This document shows, one piece after another, positions 50,468-58,308 of a DNA stretch of 64,000 bases. The DNA comes from Streptoverticillium olivoreticuli subsp. olivoreticuli (GTDB lineage: Bacteria; Actinomycetota; Actinomycetes; Streptomycetales; Streptomycetaceae), in NCBI RefSeq assembly GCF_003391135.1, contig NZ_CP031455.1, positions 7,281,501 through 7,345,500 on the forward strand, in the 5' to 3' direction. Each line of letters begins with the position of its first letter. The first letter of the stretch is position 1. The notes beneath the pieces were generated by a model. The model saw nothing but the letters and a program-made list of their open reading frames with translations, made no database searches and was not told the DNA's origin. Both the position numbers and the translations under genes were made by a program.

Positions 50468-52078
50468 ATGAGTTCAGTTCGGCCCGCCCGTACGGGCGGG
50501 CATCGGGCGCGTTCCGGTGGGGGCCGGCGGCGCGCCGCGCACGGCAGGGTCGCGCACGGCGGGTTGTTGCCGCAGCCGCCCACGGATCGCGAGAAATACG
50601 CGTATGTGAAGCGGCACCTGTGGGTGTTGACTCTGAGTTCGTTGGTCAGCTTCATCTGTCTCGTGCTCAGCCAGTTCAAGCTGGCGCTCTCCACGCCGCT
50701 TCTGTGGGTCTATGTCCCGCTGCTGTTCTTTACCGTTGTCTACTACTTGATTTCACTTCGGGTGAACGCTGTCACCCGTGATTTCGACATCGAGAACCAT
50801 AAGCGCCTGGTCCGGAACTGGCGGCCTGCCGAGTACCCCTCGGTCGACGTCTTTCTCCCCGTGTGCGGTGAGCCCATCGAGGTGCTCCACAACACGTGGA
50901 CTCATGTGCGTGCCCTGGCCGACCGGTATCCGGGCGTCTGTGTGCCGTTCGTCATGGATGACGCCGCCAGCCCCGAACTGGCCGCCATGGCAGCCGACTT
51001 CGGGTTTCGCTACGGCACCCGGCCGAACCGTGGCTGGTTCAAGAAGGCCGGAAACATGCACTTCGGCTATGGGCAGTCCGACGGAAAGTACATCCTTATT
51101 CTCGATGCCGACTTCGCGCCTCGTGCCGACCTCCTGGAAGAATTGCTTCCGTATATGGAGGACGACGAGCGGATCGGGATCGTCCAGTCGCCTCAGTACT
51201 TCCGGGTGCTCGACTCGCAGAACTGGATCGAACGAGGTGCGGGAGCCGTTCAGGAGCTGTTCTACCGATCGGTCCAGGTCTCGCGGCAGGGCAGCGACGG
51301 CGCCATCTGCGTGGGCAGTTGCGCGGTCTACCGGCGGGCGGCCCTCGACACCAACGGCGGCACCACGCTGATCGAGCACTCCGAGGACGTGCACACCGGC
51401 TTCGATCTCCGGGGCCTGGGCTGGGACCTCCGCTATGTGCCGATCGCGGTGTCGACCGGGGTGTGCCCGGACACCGCCGGAGCGTTTTTCAACCAGCAGT
51501 ACCGCTGGTGTTCCGGGTCGATGAGCCTGATGTCCAGCCGGAAATTCTGGAAGGCGAAGATCCGGCTCTCCAGCCGGCTCTGTTACCTGTCCGGTTTCTT
51601 CTACTACATCCACACGGCACTGTTCACCTTCGCGGCACCGGTCATCCCCGTCGTGCTGCTGCTGACCATGCCGGACAAGCTGAAGGTCGAGCATCTGCTG
51701 CTCGTCCTGCCCAGCATCGTGTACACCACCATCATCTTCCCGCTCTGGCACAAGGCGCCCTACCGGCTGGAGGCTTGGTCGGCCCGCATGATGTACGGCT
51801 GGGCGCACGTCTTCGCCATCTGGGACATCCTCCGCAAGAACCGCATGGGATGGCAGCCGACCGGCTCCTCCGGTGCGAAGAAGAACAAGACCCGGCGATT
51901 TTGGATCGGGATGTGGGTGTGGAGCGGTGGCACCGCGCTCATCTGGGTGGGCGCCGCCGTCTGGCGCATGTTCACCATGTACGCCCCCGACTTCGCCCTG
52001 ATTCTGTCCTCCGGTCTGTTCTATGCCCTGGTCGTCGGCCGGGTCCTGGTCCAGCCCCGAGCGGAGAACGCCGCATGA
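50468..52078 (+). CDS. Processive GT2 glycosyltransferase, cellulose synthase-like
   Basis: 536 residues from ATG 50468 (GGAGGGG 5 bp upstream). Arg/Gly-rich cytoplasmic N-terminus, two membrane helices (about 60-110), then the GT2 domain with the processive-synthase signature: VFLPVCGEP, VMDDAASPEL, DADFAPR (DxD), HSEDVHTGF in the TED position and QQYRW (QxxRW). Several membrane helices follow (about 370-530). No PilZ domain, so no visible c-di-GMP control. It polymerises a beta-linked glycan while moving it across the membrane. Located first in an operon with UDP-glucose dehydrogenase and GalU, suggesting UDP-glucose and UDP-glucuronate as donors. Distinct from the CslA/GlxA locus, as no copper oxidase is here. 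Confidence 0.88.
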   Translation: MSSVRPARTGGHRARSGGGRRRAAHGRVAHGGLLPQPPTDREKYAYVKRHLWVLTLSSLVSFICLVLSQFKLALSTPLLWVYVPLLFFTVVYYLISLRVNAVTRDFDIENHKRLVRNWRPAEYPSVDVFLPVCGEPIEVLHNTWTHVRALADRYPGVCVPFVMDDAASPELAAMAADFGFRYGTRPNRGWFKKAGNMHFGYGQSDGKYILILDADFAPRADLLEELLPYMEDDERIGIVQSPQYFRVLDSQNWIERGAGAVQELFYRSVQVSRQGSDGAICVGSCAVYRRAALDTNGGTTLIEHSEDVHTGFDLRGLGWDLRYVPIAVSTGVCPDTAGAFFNQQYRWCSGSMSLMSSRKFWKAKIRLSSRLCYLSGFFYYIHTALFTFAAPVIPVVLLLTMPDKLKVEHLLLVLPSIVYTTIIFPLWHKAPYRLEAWSARMMYGWAHVFAIWDILRKNRMGWQPTGSSGAKKNKTRRFWIGMWVWSGGTALIWVGAAVWRMFTMYAPDFALILSSGLFYALVVGRVLVQPRAENAA

Positions 52079-53067
52079 GACCTCGTATATCCCGTACCGC
52101 CACCGCTGCGGCGCTGTTCGCCGCCGTGGTGGCCCCCCTGGCAGGCTGTTCCTCCGCGGAATCCGGTGCCGGGGCGCGGCCCGCGGCCAAGGCGGCCGAG
52201 GAGTTCGTCAAGCCCTATGACCTCCGCCCCCTGATCCAGCCCCGCAAGAAGTACTTCGGTGCCGCGGTGGAGAAGGCGCCGACCTCCATGGCCGCGGTGG
52301 ACAAATACACCGACATGGTGGGCAAGAAGCCGAACCTGCTGGAGTACTACGCTGCCTGGGGCGACGACTTCAACGCCGTAGGCGTGCGTAACGCCTGGGA
52401 GGCCGGTGCCCTGACGGTGGTGTCCTGGGAGCCTGCCGACACCACGATCGCCGACATCGCCGACGGCAAGTCCGACGACTACCTCAAGAAGTACGCGGGG
52501 TCCGTACGGAAGCTCGGCCTGCCCATGGCCATCAGCTTCGCGGACGAGATGAACGGCCACTGGGAGACGTGGGGAACCAAGCACGTCAAGCCCGCCGACT
52601 ACGTCCGGGCCTGGAAACACCTCCACGAGGTCTTCGACGAGGCCGGTGCCACCAACGTCATCTGGGCCTGGTCGCCGAACATCGTCAACTCGGTCAAGAG
52701 CATCGACATCGAGCAGTACTACCCCGGTGACGCCTACGTCGACTGGGTGGGTCTGGTCGGCTACTTCACCTCGTACGAGAGCAACGCCTTCGACTACGTC
52801 TTCGGCCCGACCATCAAAAAGGTCCGCACGTTCAGCAACAAGCCCTTGCTCATCCTCGAGACCGCGGCGGAGCCGGGCGCACGCCGTCGGGCCGACGTGC
52901 AGAACCTCTTCAAGGGCGTCACCGACCGGGACGACATCATCGGCTTCATCTGGTTCGACCACAACAAGCGCGCCGACTGGCGGCTGGAGGTCAGCCCGTT
53001 GGCGCTGGCCGAGTTCAAACGACTGGCAGCCGATGATTCCTTCGGCTTCGACGTGCGGAAACCGTGA
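52075..53067 (+). CDS. GH26-like (beta-mannanase family) lipoprotein
   Basis: 330 residues, overlapping the synthase stop by 4 bp (ATGA). Lipoprotein signal with lipobox LAGC (Cys about 25). Clan A TIM-barrel of the GH26 type: acid/base glutamate in FADEMNGHWETWG (about 154-166) and nucleophile in LLILETAAEPG near the C-terminus; IWAWSPNIVNSV and YPGDAYVDWVGLVGYF are typical of the family. In synthase-dependent polysaccharide loci such a hydrolase trims the nascent chain or relieves misassembled polymer. Anchored outside the cell membrane. Substrate would be the polymer made here, not necessarily mannan. Confidence 0.85.
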   Translation: MRPRISRTATAAALFAAVVAPLAGCSSAESGAGARPAAKAAEEFVKPYDLRPLIQPRKKYFGAAVEKAPTSMAAVDKYTDMVGKKPNLLEYYAAWGDDFNAVGVRNAWEAGALTVVSWEPADTTIADIADGKSDDYLKKYAGSVRKLGLPMAISFADEMNGHWETWGTKHVKPADYVRAWKHLHEVFDEAGATNVIWAWSPNIVNSVKSIDIEQYYPGDAYVDWVGLVGYFTSYESNAFDYVFGPTIKKVRTFSNKPLLILETAAEPGARRRADVQNLFKGVTDRDDIIGFIWFDHNKRADWRLEVSPLALAEFKRLAADDSFGFDVRKP

Positions 53068-54929
53068 TGGAACCTTCGATCGACGACCCCTGGGGACGCG
53101 GGTACCGAGTGCCGGAGCAGCAGGACGGCCACACGCCCGACCACAACGACCCGTACTACGACATGGGCTGGGCCGGCGGGCAGGTCACCGTGCCCGAGCA
53201 GCAGACGTACGACCCGTACACCACCTCGACCGCGGAGCCGTACCAAGCGGCGCAGTACGCCGCGCCGTACGCGCAGTACCACGCGCCGTACGAGGAGCAG
53301 CAGGCCCACCAGGTGGCGCAGGTTCCGCAGCAGCAGCCGCGGCAGGACGCCTCGCCCACCGAGCACGGACAGCGCACCGCCGACCTCGAGCCGGCGTACC
53401 GCATCCCGCAGACTCCCGACGCCGGCTGGGACATGGCCCACAGCAAGCGCCGCGGGTGGGTCAGCCGGGCCGTGCTGCTGTGCATCCTGGCCATCCAGGC
53501 GGTGCTCTCCCTGCGGCTGAGCAACACCGCCTTCCAGGACGAGGCGCTCTACCTCTACGCGGGCCACATGGAGCTCGACCACCTGCTCCACGGCGCCGAG
53601 CTCCCGATCGACTACAACGCGTACTTCTCCGGCTCGTCGTCGCTGTACCCCGTGCTGGCGGCACTCGCCGACTCCGCGTTCGGGCTGGCCGGAGCGCGCG
53701 CCCTCAGCCTCGCCTGCATGCTGGGCACCACGGCGCTGCTCTACTCCTTCACCCGGCGGATGTTCAACGAACGGGTGGCGCTCGCAGCGGCAGCCCTGTT
53801 CGCCGTCACCCAGTCCACGATCGTGCTGGGCAATTTCGCGACGTACGACGCCGCGGCGCTCTTCCTCCTCACGCTGGCCACCTGGATCGTCGTGAGGACG
53901 GACCGGGCGTCTGCCGCCGCCGTGCTGCTCGCGGCCCCCGTCGCGTCCCTGGCCGTCGGAGTGAAATACGCCGCCGCCCTCTATCTGCCGACGATCCTCG
54001 TGCTCGCCGTGCTCACCGCCTGGCCGCACCGGGGCAAGCGGTCCCTGTGGCGGGGCGTGGCACTGGCCGCGGGCATCGCCGCGCTGCTCGGCATCGCGCT
54101 GCTCGCCTCCGACGTGCTCACCGGCATCCAGAAGACCACGACCGGCCGTGAGCACGGCACGGAGAGCGCCTTCGCCCTCCTGCAGAGGTCGGCCGGGTGG
54201 GGCGGGCTGCTGTTCGCCACCGCATGCGTCGGGGCGATCTCCTACGCACGCCGCGGCCGCATGAACGAGTCGCCCCGGTCCCTGAGCATGAGCGGGCCCG
54301 GTCGGCGCCGACGGGTCATGATCGGCATCGTGCTCTGCGCCACGGCCCTGCTGGCTCCCGCCTATCAGATGTACCTGGGCACCGGGGTGTCGCTGTTCAA
54401 GCACGTGGGGTTCGGACTGCTCTTCGCGGCTCCCATGGCGGGAATCGGCGTGAGCCGCCTGGTCGGTGCGCACTTCCGGTATCCACAACTGGGCATCCTG
54501 CTCTGGGTCGTGATGCTCTGCGTGGGTCTGGCCCAGTCGACCTGGCGCTTCGGGGTCTGGCCGAACTCCACGCAGCTGGTCGACGTACTCCGCCCGTACG
54601 TGAACGACAAGGGACGCTACCTCGGCGGCACGCACGAAGTGGCCGTGTACTACCTCCGCGGGCAGACCAGCCAGCGGCAGTGGACCCCGACCGACAACAT
54701 CAGCTACCAGGACTCCCGCGGCGCCACGCACACCGGCGAGGACGGGTACAAGCGGGCGCTCGACGACGGGTGGTTCGACCTCGTCGTGCTCGACGGGCTC
54801 GCCACCGGCGGCACCGATGCCCTCATCGCCGACAACCTCAAGGCGAACGCGCGCTACCGGCTGCTGGCCACCGTCCCCTTCGAGAACTCGTCCGGCAGCG
54901 GGGCCTACCGCGTGTGGGTCAAGCGCTAG
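53067..54929 (+). CDS. GT-C membrane glycosyltransferase (ArnT/GT39-like) with disordered N-terminus
   Basis: 620 residues from ATG 53067, whose A is the last base of the previous stop codon (a GTG at 53064 is equally possible). Residues 1-130 are Tyr/Gln/Pro-rich low complexity (YQAAQYAAPYAQYHAPYEEQ). About ten membrane helices follow; the first loop has NTAFQDEALYLYAGHMELDH, the Asp-Glu motif of GT-C enzymes using lipid-linked sugars. A soluble extracytoplasmic end (about 480-620) contains GTHEVAVYYLRGQTSQRQW. It likely adds a sugar or links the polymer to the envelope. Part of one operon, with no gap to the GH26 gene. Confidence 0.8.
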   Translation: MEPSIDDPWGRGYRVPEQQDGHTPDHNDPYYDMGWAGGQVTVPEQQTYDPYTTSTAEPYQAAQYAAPYAQYHAPYEEQQAHQVAQVPQQQPRQDASPTEHGQRTADLEPAYRIPQTPDAGWDMAHSKRRGWVSRAVLLCILAIQAVLSLRLSNTAFQDEALYLYAGHMELDHLLHGAELPIDYNAYFSGSSSLYPVLAALADSAFGLAGARALSLACMLGTTALLYSFTRRMFNERVALAAAALFAVTQSTIVLGNFATYDAAALFLLTLATWIVVRTDRASAAAVLLAAPVASLAVGVKYAAALYLPTILVLAVLTAWPHRGKRSLWRGVALAAGIAALLGIALLASDVLTGIQKTTTGREHGTESAFALLQRSAGWGGLLFATACVGAISYARRGRMNESPRSLSMSGPGRRRRVMIGIVLCATALLAPAYQMYLGTGVSLFKHVGFGLLFAAPMAGIGVSRLVGAHFRYPQLGILLWVVMLCVGLAQSTWRFGVWPNSTQLVDVLRPYVNDKGRYLGGTHEVAVYYLRGQTSQRQWTPTDNISYQDSRGATHTGEDGYKRALDDGWFDLVVLDGLATGGTDALIADNLKANARYRLLATVPFENSSGSGAYRVWVKR

Positions 54930-54987
54930 CGATCTGTCCGCGTTCAGGGGGCTGTCCGCTCCCAAGGAATCGTCACAAGGAGAAGCC

Positions 54988-56331
54988 GTGTCATTGCGGC
55001 TCACTGTCATCGGTACCGGCTATCTCGGTGCCACCCATGCCGTCTGCATGGCGGAGCTCGGGCACGAGGTGCTCGGGGTCGACGTCGATCCGGACAAGAT
55101 CGGCGCGCTGCGCGCGGGGCGGGTCCCCTTCTACGAGCCGGAGCTGGAGCAGCTGCTGGCCAAGCACACCGCGTCCGGCCGGCTGCGCTTCACCACTTCC
55201 TACGAGGAAGCGGCGGCGTTCGGGCAGGTGCACTTCCTGTGCGTCGGCACCCCGCAGCGCAAGGACTCCGACGCCGCCGACCTCACATACGTGGACGCGG
55301 TCGTCGAGGCGCTCGGCCCGCACCTGACCCGGCCCGCGCTGGTGGCCGGAAAGTCCACTGTGCCGGTGGGCACCGCGGCCCGGCTGGCCCAGCGGCTCGC
55401 GGACCTGGCCCCGGCCGGCTCCCGCGCGGAGCTGGCGTGGAATCCCGAGTTCCTGCGGGAGGGATTCGCCGTGCAGGACACGCTCCGGCCCGACCGGCTG
55501 GTCCTCGGGGTGCGCTCCGCCGCCGCCGAAGCGCTGCTGCGCGAGGTCTACGCACCGGTCATCGCCGCCGGGACTCCAGTGGTCACCACCGACTTCCCCA
55601 CGGCCGAACTGGTCAAGACCGCCGCCAACGCCTTCCTCGCCACCAAGATCTCCTTCATCAACGCCATGGCGGAGGTGTGCGAGGCGGCGGACGCGGACGT
55701 GTCCGTGCTGGCGCGGGCCATCGGACACGACGAGCGCATCGGCGCCCGGTTCCTGCGCGCCGGGGTCGGCTTCGGCGGAGGCTGCCTGCCCAAGGACATC
55801 CGGGCCTTCGTGGCGCGCGCGGAGGAGCTGGGCACCGGCCGTTCGCTGGCCTTCCTCCGCGAGGTCGACGCGATCAACCTGCGCCGGCGCGACCGCGTGG
55901 TCGAGCTGGCCCGTGAGCTGTGCGGCGGCTCGCTCCTCGGCAAGCGCGTCGGGGTGCTCGGTGCCGCGTTCAAGCCGGAGTCCGACGACATCCGCGACTC
56001 GCCGTCCCTGAACGTCGCCGACCGCCTGCGGCTCGACGGCGCGGATGTGAGCGTGTACGACCCGAAGGCCATGGACAACGCCCGCAAGACCCACCCGCTG
56101 CTGAGCTACGCGATATCGGCCGAGGACGCCGTGCGCGGAGCGGAAGTCGTCCTGCACCTGACCGAGTGGCGGGAGTTCCGGGAACTGGATCCCGCGGCGC
56201 TGGCACCGCTGGCACGCCACCCGCGGATCGTGGACGGCCGCGGCGCCCTGGACGCCGCCGCCTGGACCGACGCCGGCTGGGACTTCCACTCCCTGGGCCG
56301 CGCCTCCGGCGCGTTCAAGACCGCCCCGTGA
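54988..56331 (+). CDS. ugd: UDP-glucose 6-dehydrogenase
   Basis: 447 residues from GTG 54988, with AAGGAG 5 bp upstream. Two-fold NAD-dependent oxidation of UDP-glucose to UDP-glucuronate. Rossmann GTGYLGATHAV at the N-terminus, the STVPVGT motif, catalytic Lys in KTAANAFLA (about 211), and catalytic Cys in GVGFGGGCLPKDIRAF (about 265). The C-terminal UDP-binding domain (GAAFKPESDDIRDSPSLNVA) is complete. Provides UDP-glucuronate for the polymer made by the GT2 synthase upstream. Confidence 0.95.
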   Translation: MSLRLTVIGTGYLGATHAVCMAELGHEVLGVDVDPDKIGALRAGRVPFYEPELEQLLAKHTASGRLRFTTSYEEAAAFGQVHFLCVGTPQRKDSDAADLTYVDAVVEALGPHLTRPALVAGKSTVPVGTAARLAQRLADLAPAGSRAELAWNPEFLREGFAVQDTLRPDRLVLGVRSAAAEALLREVYAPVIAAGTPVVTTDFPTAELVKTAANAFLATKISFINAMAEVCEAADADVSVLARAIGHDERIGARFLRAGVGFGGGCLPKDIRAFVARAEELGTGRSLAFLREVDAINLRRRDRVVELARELCGGSLLGKRVGVLGAAFKPESDDIRDSPSLNVADRLRLDGADVSVYDPKAMDNARKTHPLLSYAISAEDAVRGAEVVLHLTEWREFRELDPAALAPLARHPRIVDGRGALDAAAWTDAGWDFHSLGRASGAFKTAP

Positions 56332-56444
56332 AGGGTGCCGCGGACCCGCAGCCGTCGGCCGGACCCGCTCCGGCACCCGCCTTCGCAAGCCTGACCCCGC
56401 GCAGATTCCACACGAGAGAGGAGTGGCCTCGGCCACGCCCCGTC

Positions 56445-57380
56445 ATGCAGACACCCACCACCCCCGTGGTCAAGGCCGTCATCCCCGCCGCGGGCATGGG
56501 CACACGTTTCCTGCCGGCCACCAAGGCCACTCCCAAGGAGATGCTGCCCGTCGTCGACAAGCCGGCCATTCAGTACGTCGTGGAGGAAGCGGCGACGGCG
56601 GGACTCACGGACGTCCTCATGATCACCGGGCGCAACAAGCGCGCTCTGGAGGACCACTTCGACCGGGCCCACGAGCTGGAGACCGTGCTCGAGGCCAAGG
56701 GCGACCGCGAACGCCTCTCGCTCGTACGCGAGTCCAGCACCCTGGCCACCCTGCACTACGCCCGCCAGGGCGACCCGCTGGGCCTGGGGCACGCGGTGCT
56801 GGCCGCCGAGGCCCACGTCGGGCAGAGCCCCTTCGCGGTCCTGCTGGGCGACGACCTCATCGACCCCCGCGACCCGCTCTTGTCGCAGATGATCGCAGTG
56901 CGGGAGCAGCTGGGTGGCAGCGTGATCGCTCTCACCGAGGTACCCGCCGACCGTATCCACCTCTACGGCTGCGCCGTGGTGGAGCCGTCGACGGGGGACG
57001 AGGAGGCGCTGCGGGTCACCGGGCTGGTGGAGAAACCCGCGCCCGGCACGGCCCCGAGCAACTACGCGATCATCGGCCGCTATGTGCTCGACCCCGCCGT
57101 CTTCGACGTCCTGCGGCGCACCGCACCGGGCCGGGGCGGAGAGATCCAACTCACCGATGCGCTGCACACGTTGGCGACCACGGGAGCCGGTGGTCCGGTG
57201 CACGGAGTCGTCTTCCGCGGCCGCCGCTACGACACCGGTGACCGGGGCGAGTACCTGCGCGCCACGGTCCGGCTGGCCTGCGAACGCCACGACCTCGGAC
57301 CGGAGTTCCGTGCCTGGCTCCGTGAATTCGCCGCCACGGAGCTGTCGTCCGAGCGGTCGCCGGCCGACGCGTCCCAGTGA
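56445..57380 (+). CDS. galU: UTP-glucose-1-phosphate uridylyltransferase
   Basis: 311 residues. Makes UDP-glucose from UTP and glucose-1-phosphate. N-terminal nucleotide-binding signature VIPAAGMGTRFLPATKATPK (about 12-31) with EMLPVVDKPAIQYVVEEA, LGDD in the metal site, GLVEKPAP, and the late segment GRRYDTGDRGEYLRATV. Only ATG 56445 is in frame near the conserved start; a better ribosome binding site (GAGAGGAG at 56415) is 22 bp upstream. Together with ugd this gives a complete route to UDP-glucuronate within the operon. Confidence 0.94.
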   Translation: MQTPTTPVVKAVIPAAGMGTRFLPATKATPKEMLPVVDKPAIQYVVEEAATAGLTDVLMITGRNKRALEDHFDRAHELETVLEAKGDRERLSLVRESSTLATLHYARQGDPLGLGHAVLAAEAHVGQSPFAVLLGDDLIDPRDPLLSQMIAVREQLGGSVIALTEVPADRIHLYGCAVVEPSTGDEEALRVTGLVEKPAPGTAPSNYAIIGRYVLDPAVFDVLRRTAPGRGGEIQLTDALHTLATTGAGGPVHGVVFRGRRYDTGDRGEYLRATVRLACERHDLGPEFRAWLREFAATELSSERSPADASQ

Positions 57381-57391
57381 AGGACACCACC

Positions 57392-58234
57392 ATGTCCCGT
57401 TTCAGCAGAAGGGCCTTCCTGGCCACCACCGCCGTGGCCTCCCCGGTCCTGCTCGGATTCGGCAGCGCCGCCGGAGCGAGCGCGAAGACGTCCGCCGGGG
57501 CGTCCGACACGTACCCCTCCAACAGCGCCCTCTACGCCGATCCCTCCCTCGTGGAGGGCAAGGACTACGGGCGCCGCTACCGGCGCCACGCCAGGTTCGA
57601 CGACGACCTCGCCGCACGGTCCGACTACGCTGCCACGACGATCCTCGCCCCGCACGGTGGCGGGATCGAGGTCGGCACCTCCGAGCTGTGCCTGGCCATC
57701 GCCGGATACCACCCCGCCGATCTCACTCCTGCCCCGGCCGACGGTCCACTCCACGACTACTGGATGTTCGAGGGGCTGCGCGCGGCGGACAACGGGGATC
57801 TCCACGTCACCTCGGCCCACTGCGACGACGGAGTCGCCCGTGCGCTGTGCGCGGGCAGCCTCAACGCCTTGAGCCTGCACGGGTGCACGCCCTCCCAGGC
57901 AGGCCTGGAGGACAAGGCCAAGGCAGTGCTCGTCGGCGGGCGCAACGCGGCTCTGCGGCAGCATCTGCTCGCCGAGTACAAGGCGGCGGGCATCCGGGCG
58001 GTCGATGCCTCCGACCACGCCTCCCTCGGCGGCGTCCAGCCGGACAACATCGTCAACCGCACCCTGCTCGGCATGGGCGCGCAGCTGGAGATGACCACCG
58101 CGCTGCGCACGGCGATGTTCACGGTCAACACCCGGGCCGGCCGCAGGACCAGCACCACGCAGGAGTTCTGGGACTTCACCGGGGCCACCCGCGCGGCGCT
58201 CCGCCGCCTGGAAGCGGGCCAGGCCATGCCGTAG
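57392..58234 (+). CDS. Secreted poly-gamma-glutamate hydrolase family protein (PF05908-like), Tat signal
   Basis: 280 residues from ATG 57392 (GAAGG 8 bp upstream; a GTG at 57377 overlaps galU). Twin-arginine signal SRRAFLATTAVASP. The mature part has the family's zinc-peptidase-like motifs: LAPHGGGIEVGTSELCLAIA (His-Gly...Glu, about 86-105), HDYWMFEG, VGGRNAALRQHLLAEYKAAG and VNRTLLGMGAQLEM. The family includes phage and bacterial enzymes that cut poly-gamma-glutamate; here it may act on an envelope polymer. Last gene of the operon, followed by a terminator. Confidence 0.85.
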   Translation: MSRFSRRAFLATTAVASPVLLGFGSAAGASAKTSAGASDTYPSNSALYADPSLVEGKDYGRRYRRHARFDDDLAARSDYAATTILAPHGGGIEVGTSELCLAIAGYHPADLTPAPADGPLHDYWMFEGLRAADNGDLHVTSAHCDDGVARALCAGSLNALSLHGCTPSQAGLEDKAKAVLVGGRNAALRQHLLAEYKAAGIRAVDASDHASLGGVQPDNIVNRTLLGMGAQLEMTTALRTAMFTVNTRAGRRTSTTQEFWDFTGATRAALRRLEAGQAMP

Positions 58235-58253
58235 GGCCGGCAGGCAACGCCGG

Positions 58254-58292
58254 AGGGCCGCACGGGTGGGGTTTCCCCACCCGTGCGGCCCT
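58254..58292. terminator. Bidirectional terminator between the polysaccharide operon and fadBA
   Basis: Perfect 18-bp stem (58254-58271 / 58275-58292) with a 3-base loop TTT, 19 bp after the hydrolase stop and 17 bp from the converging fadB stop. Confidence 0.85.
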
Positions 58293-58308
58293 TGGCGTAC
58301 GGACCGTG

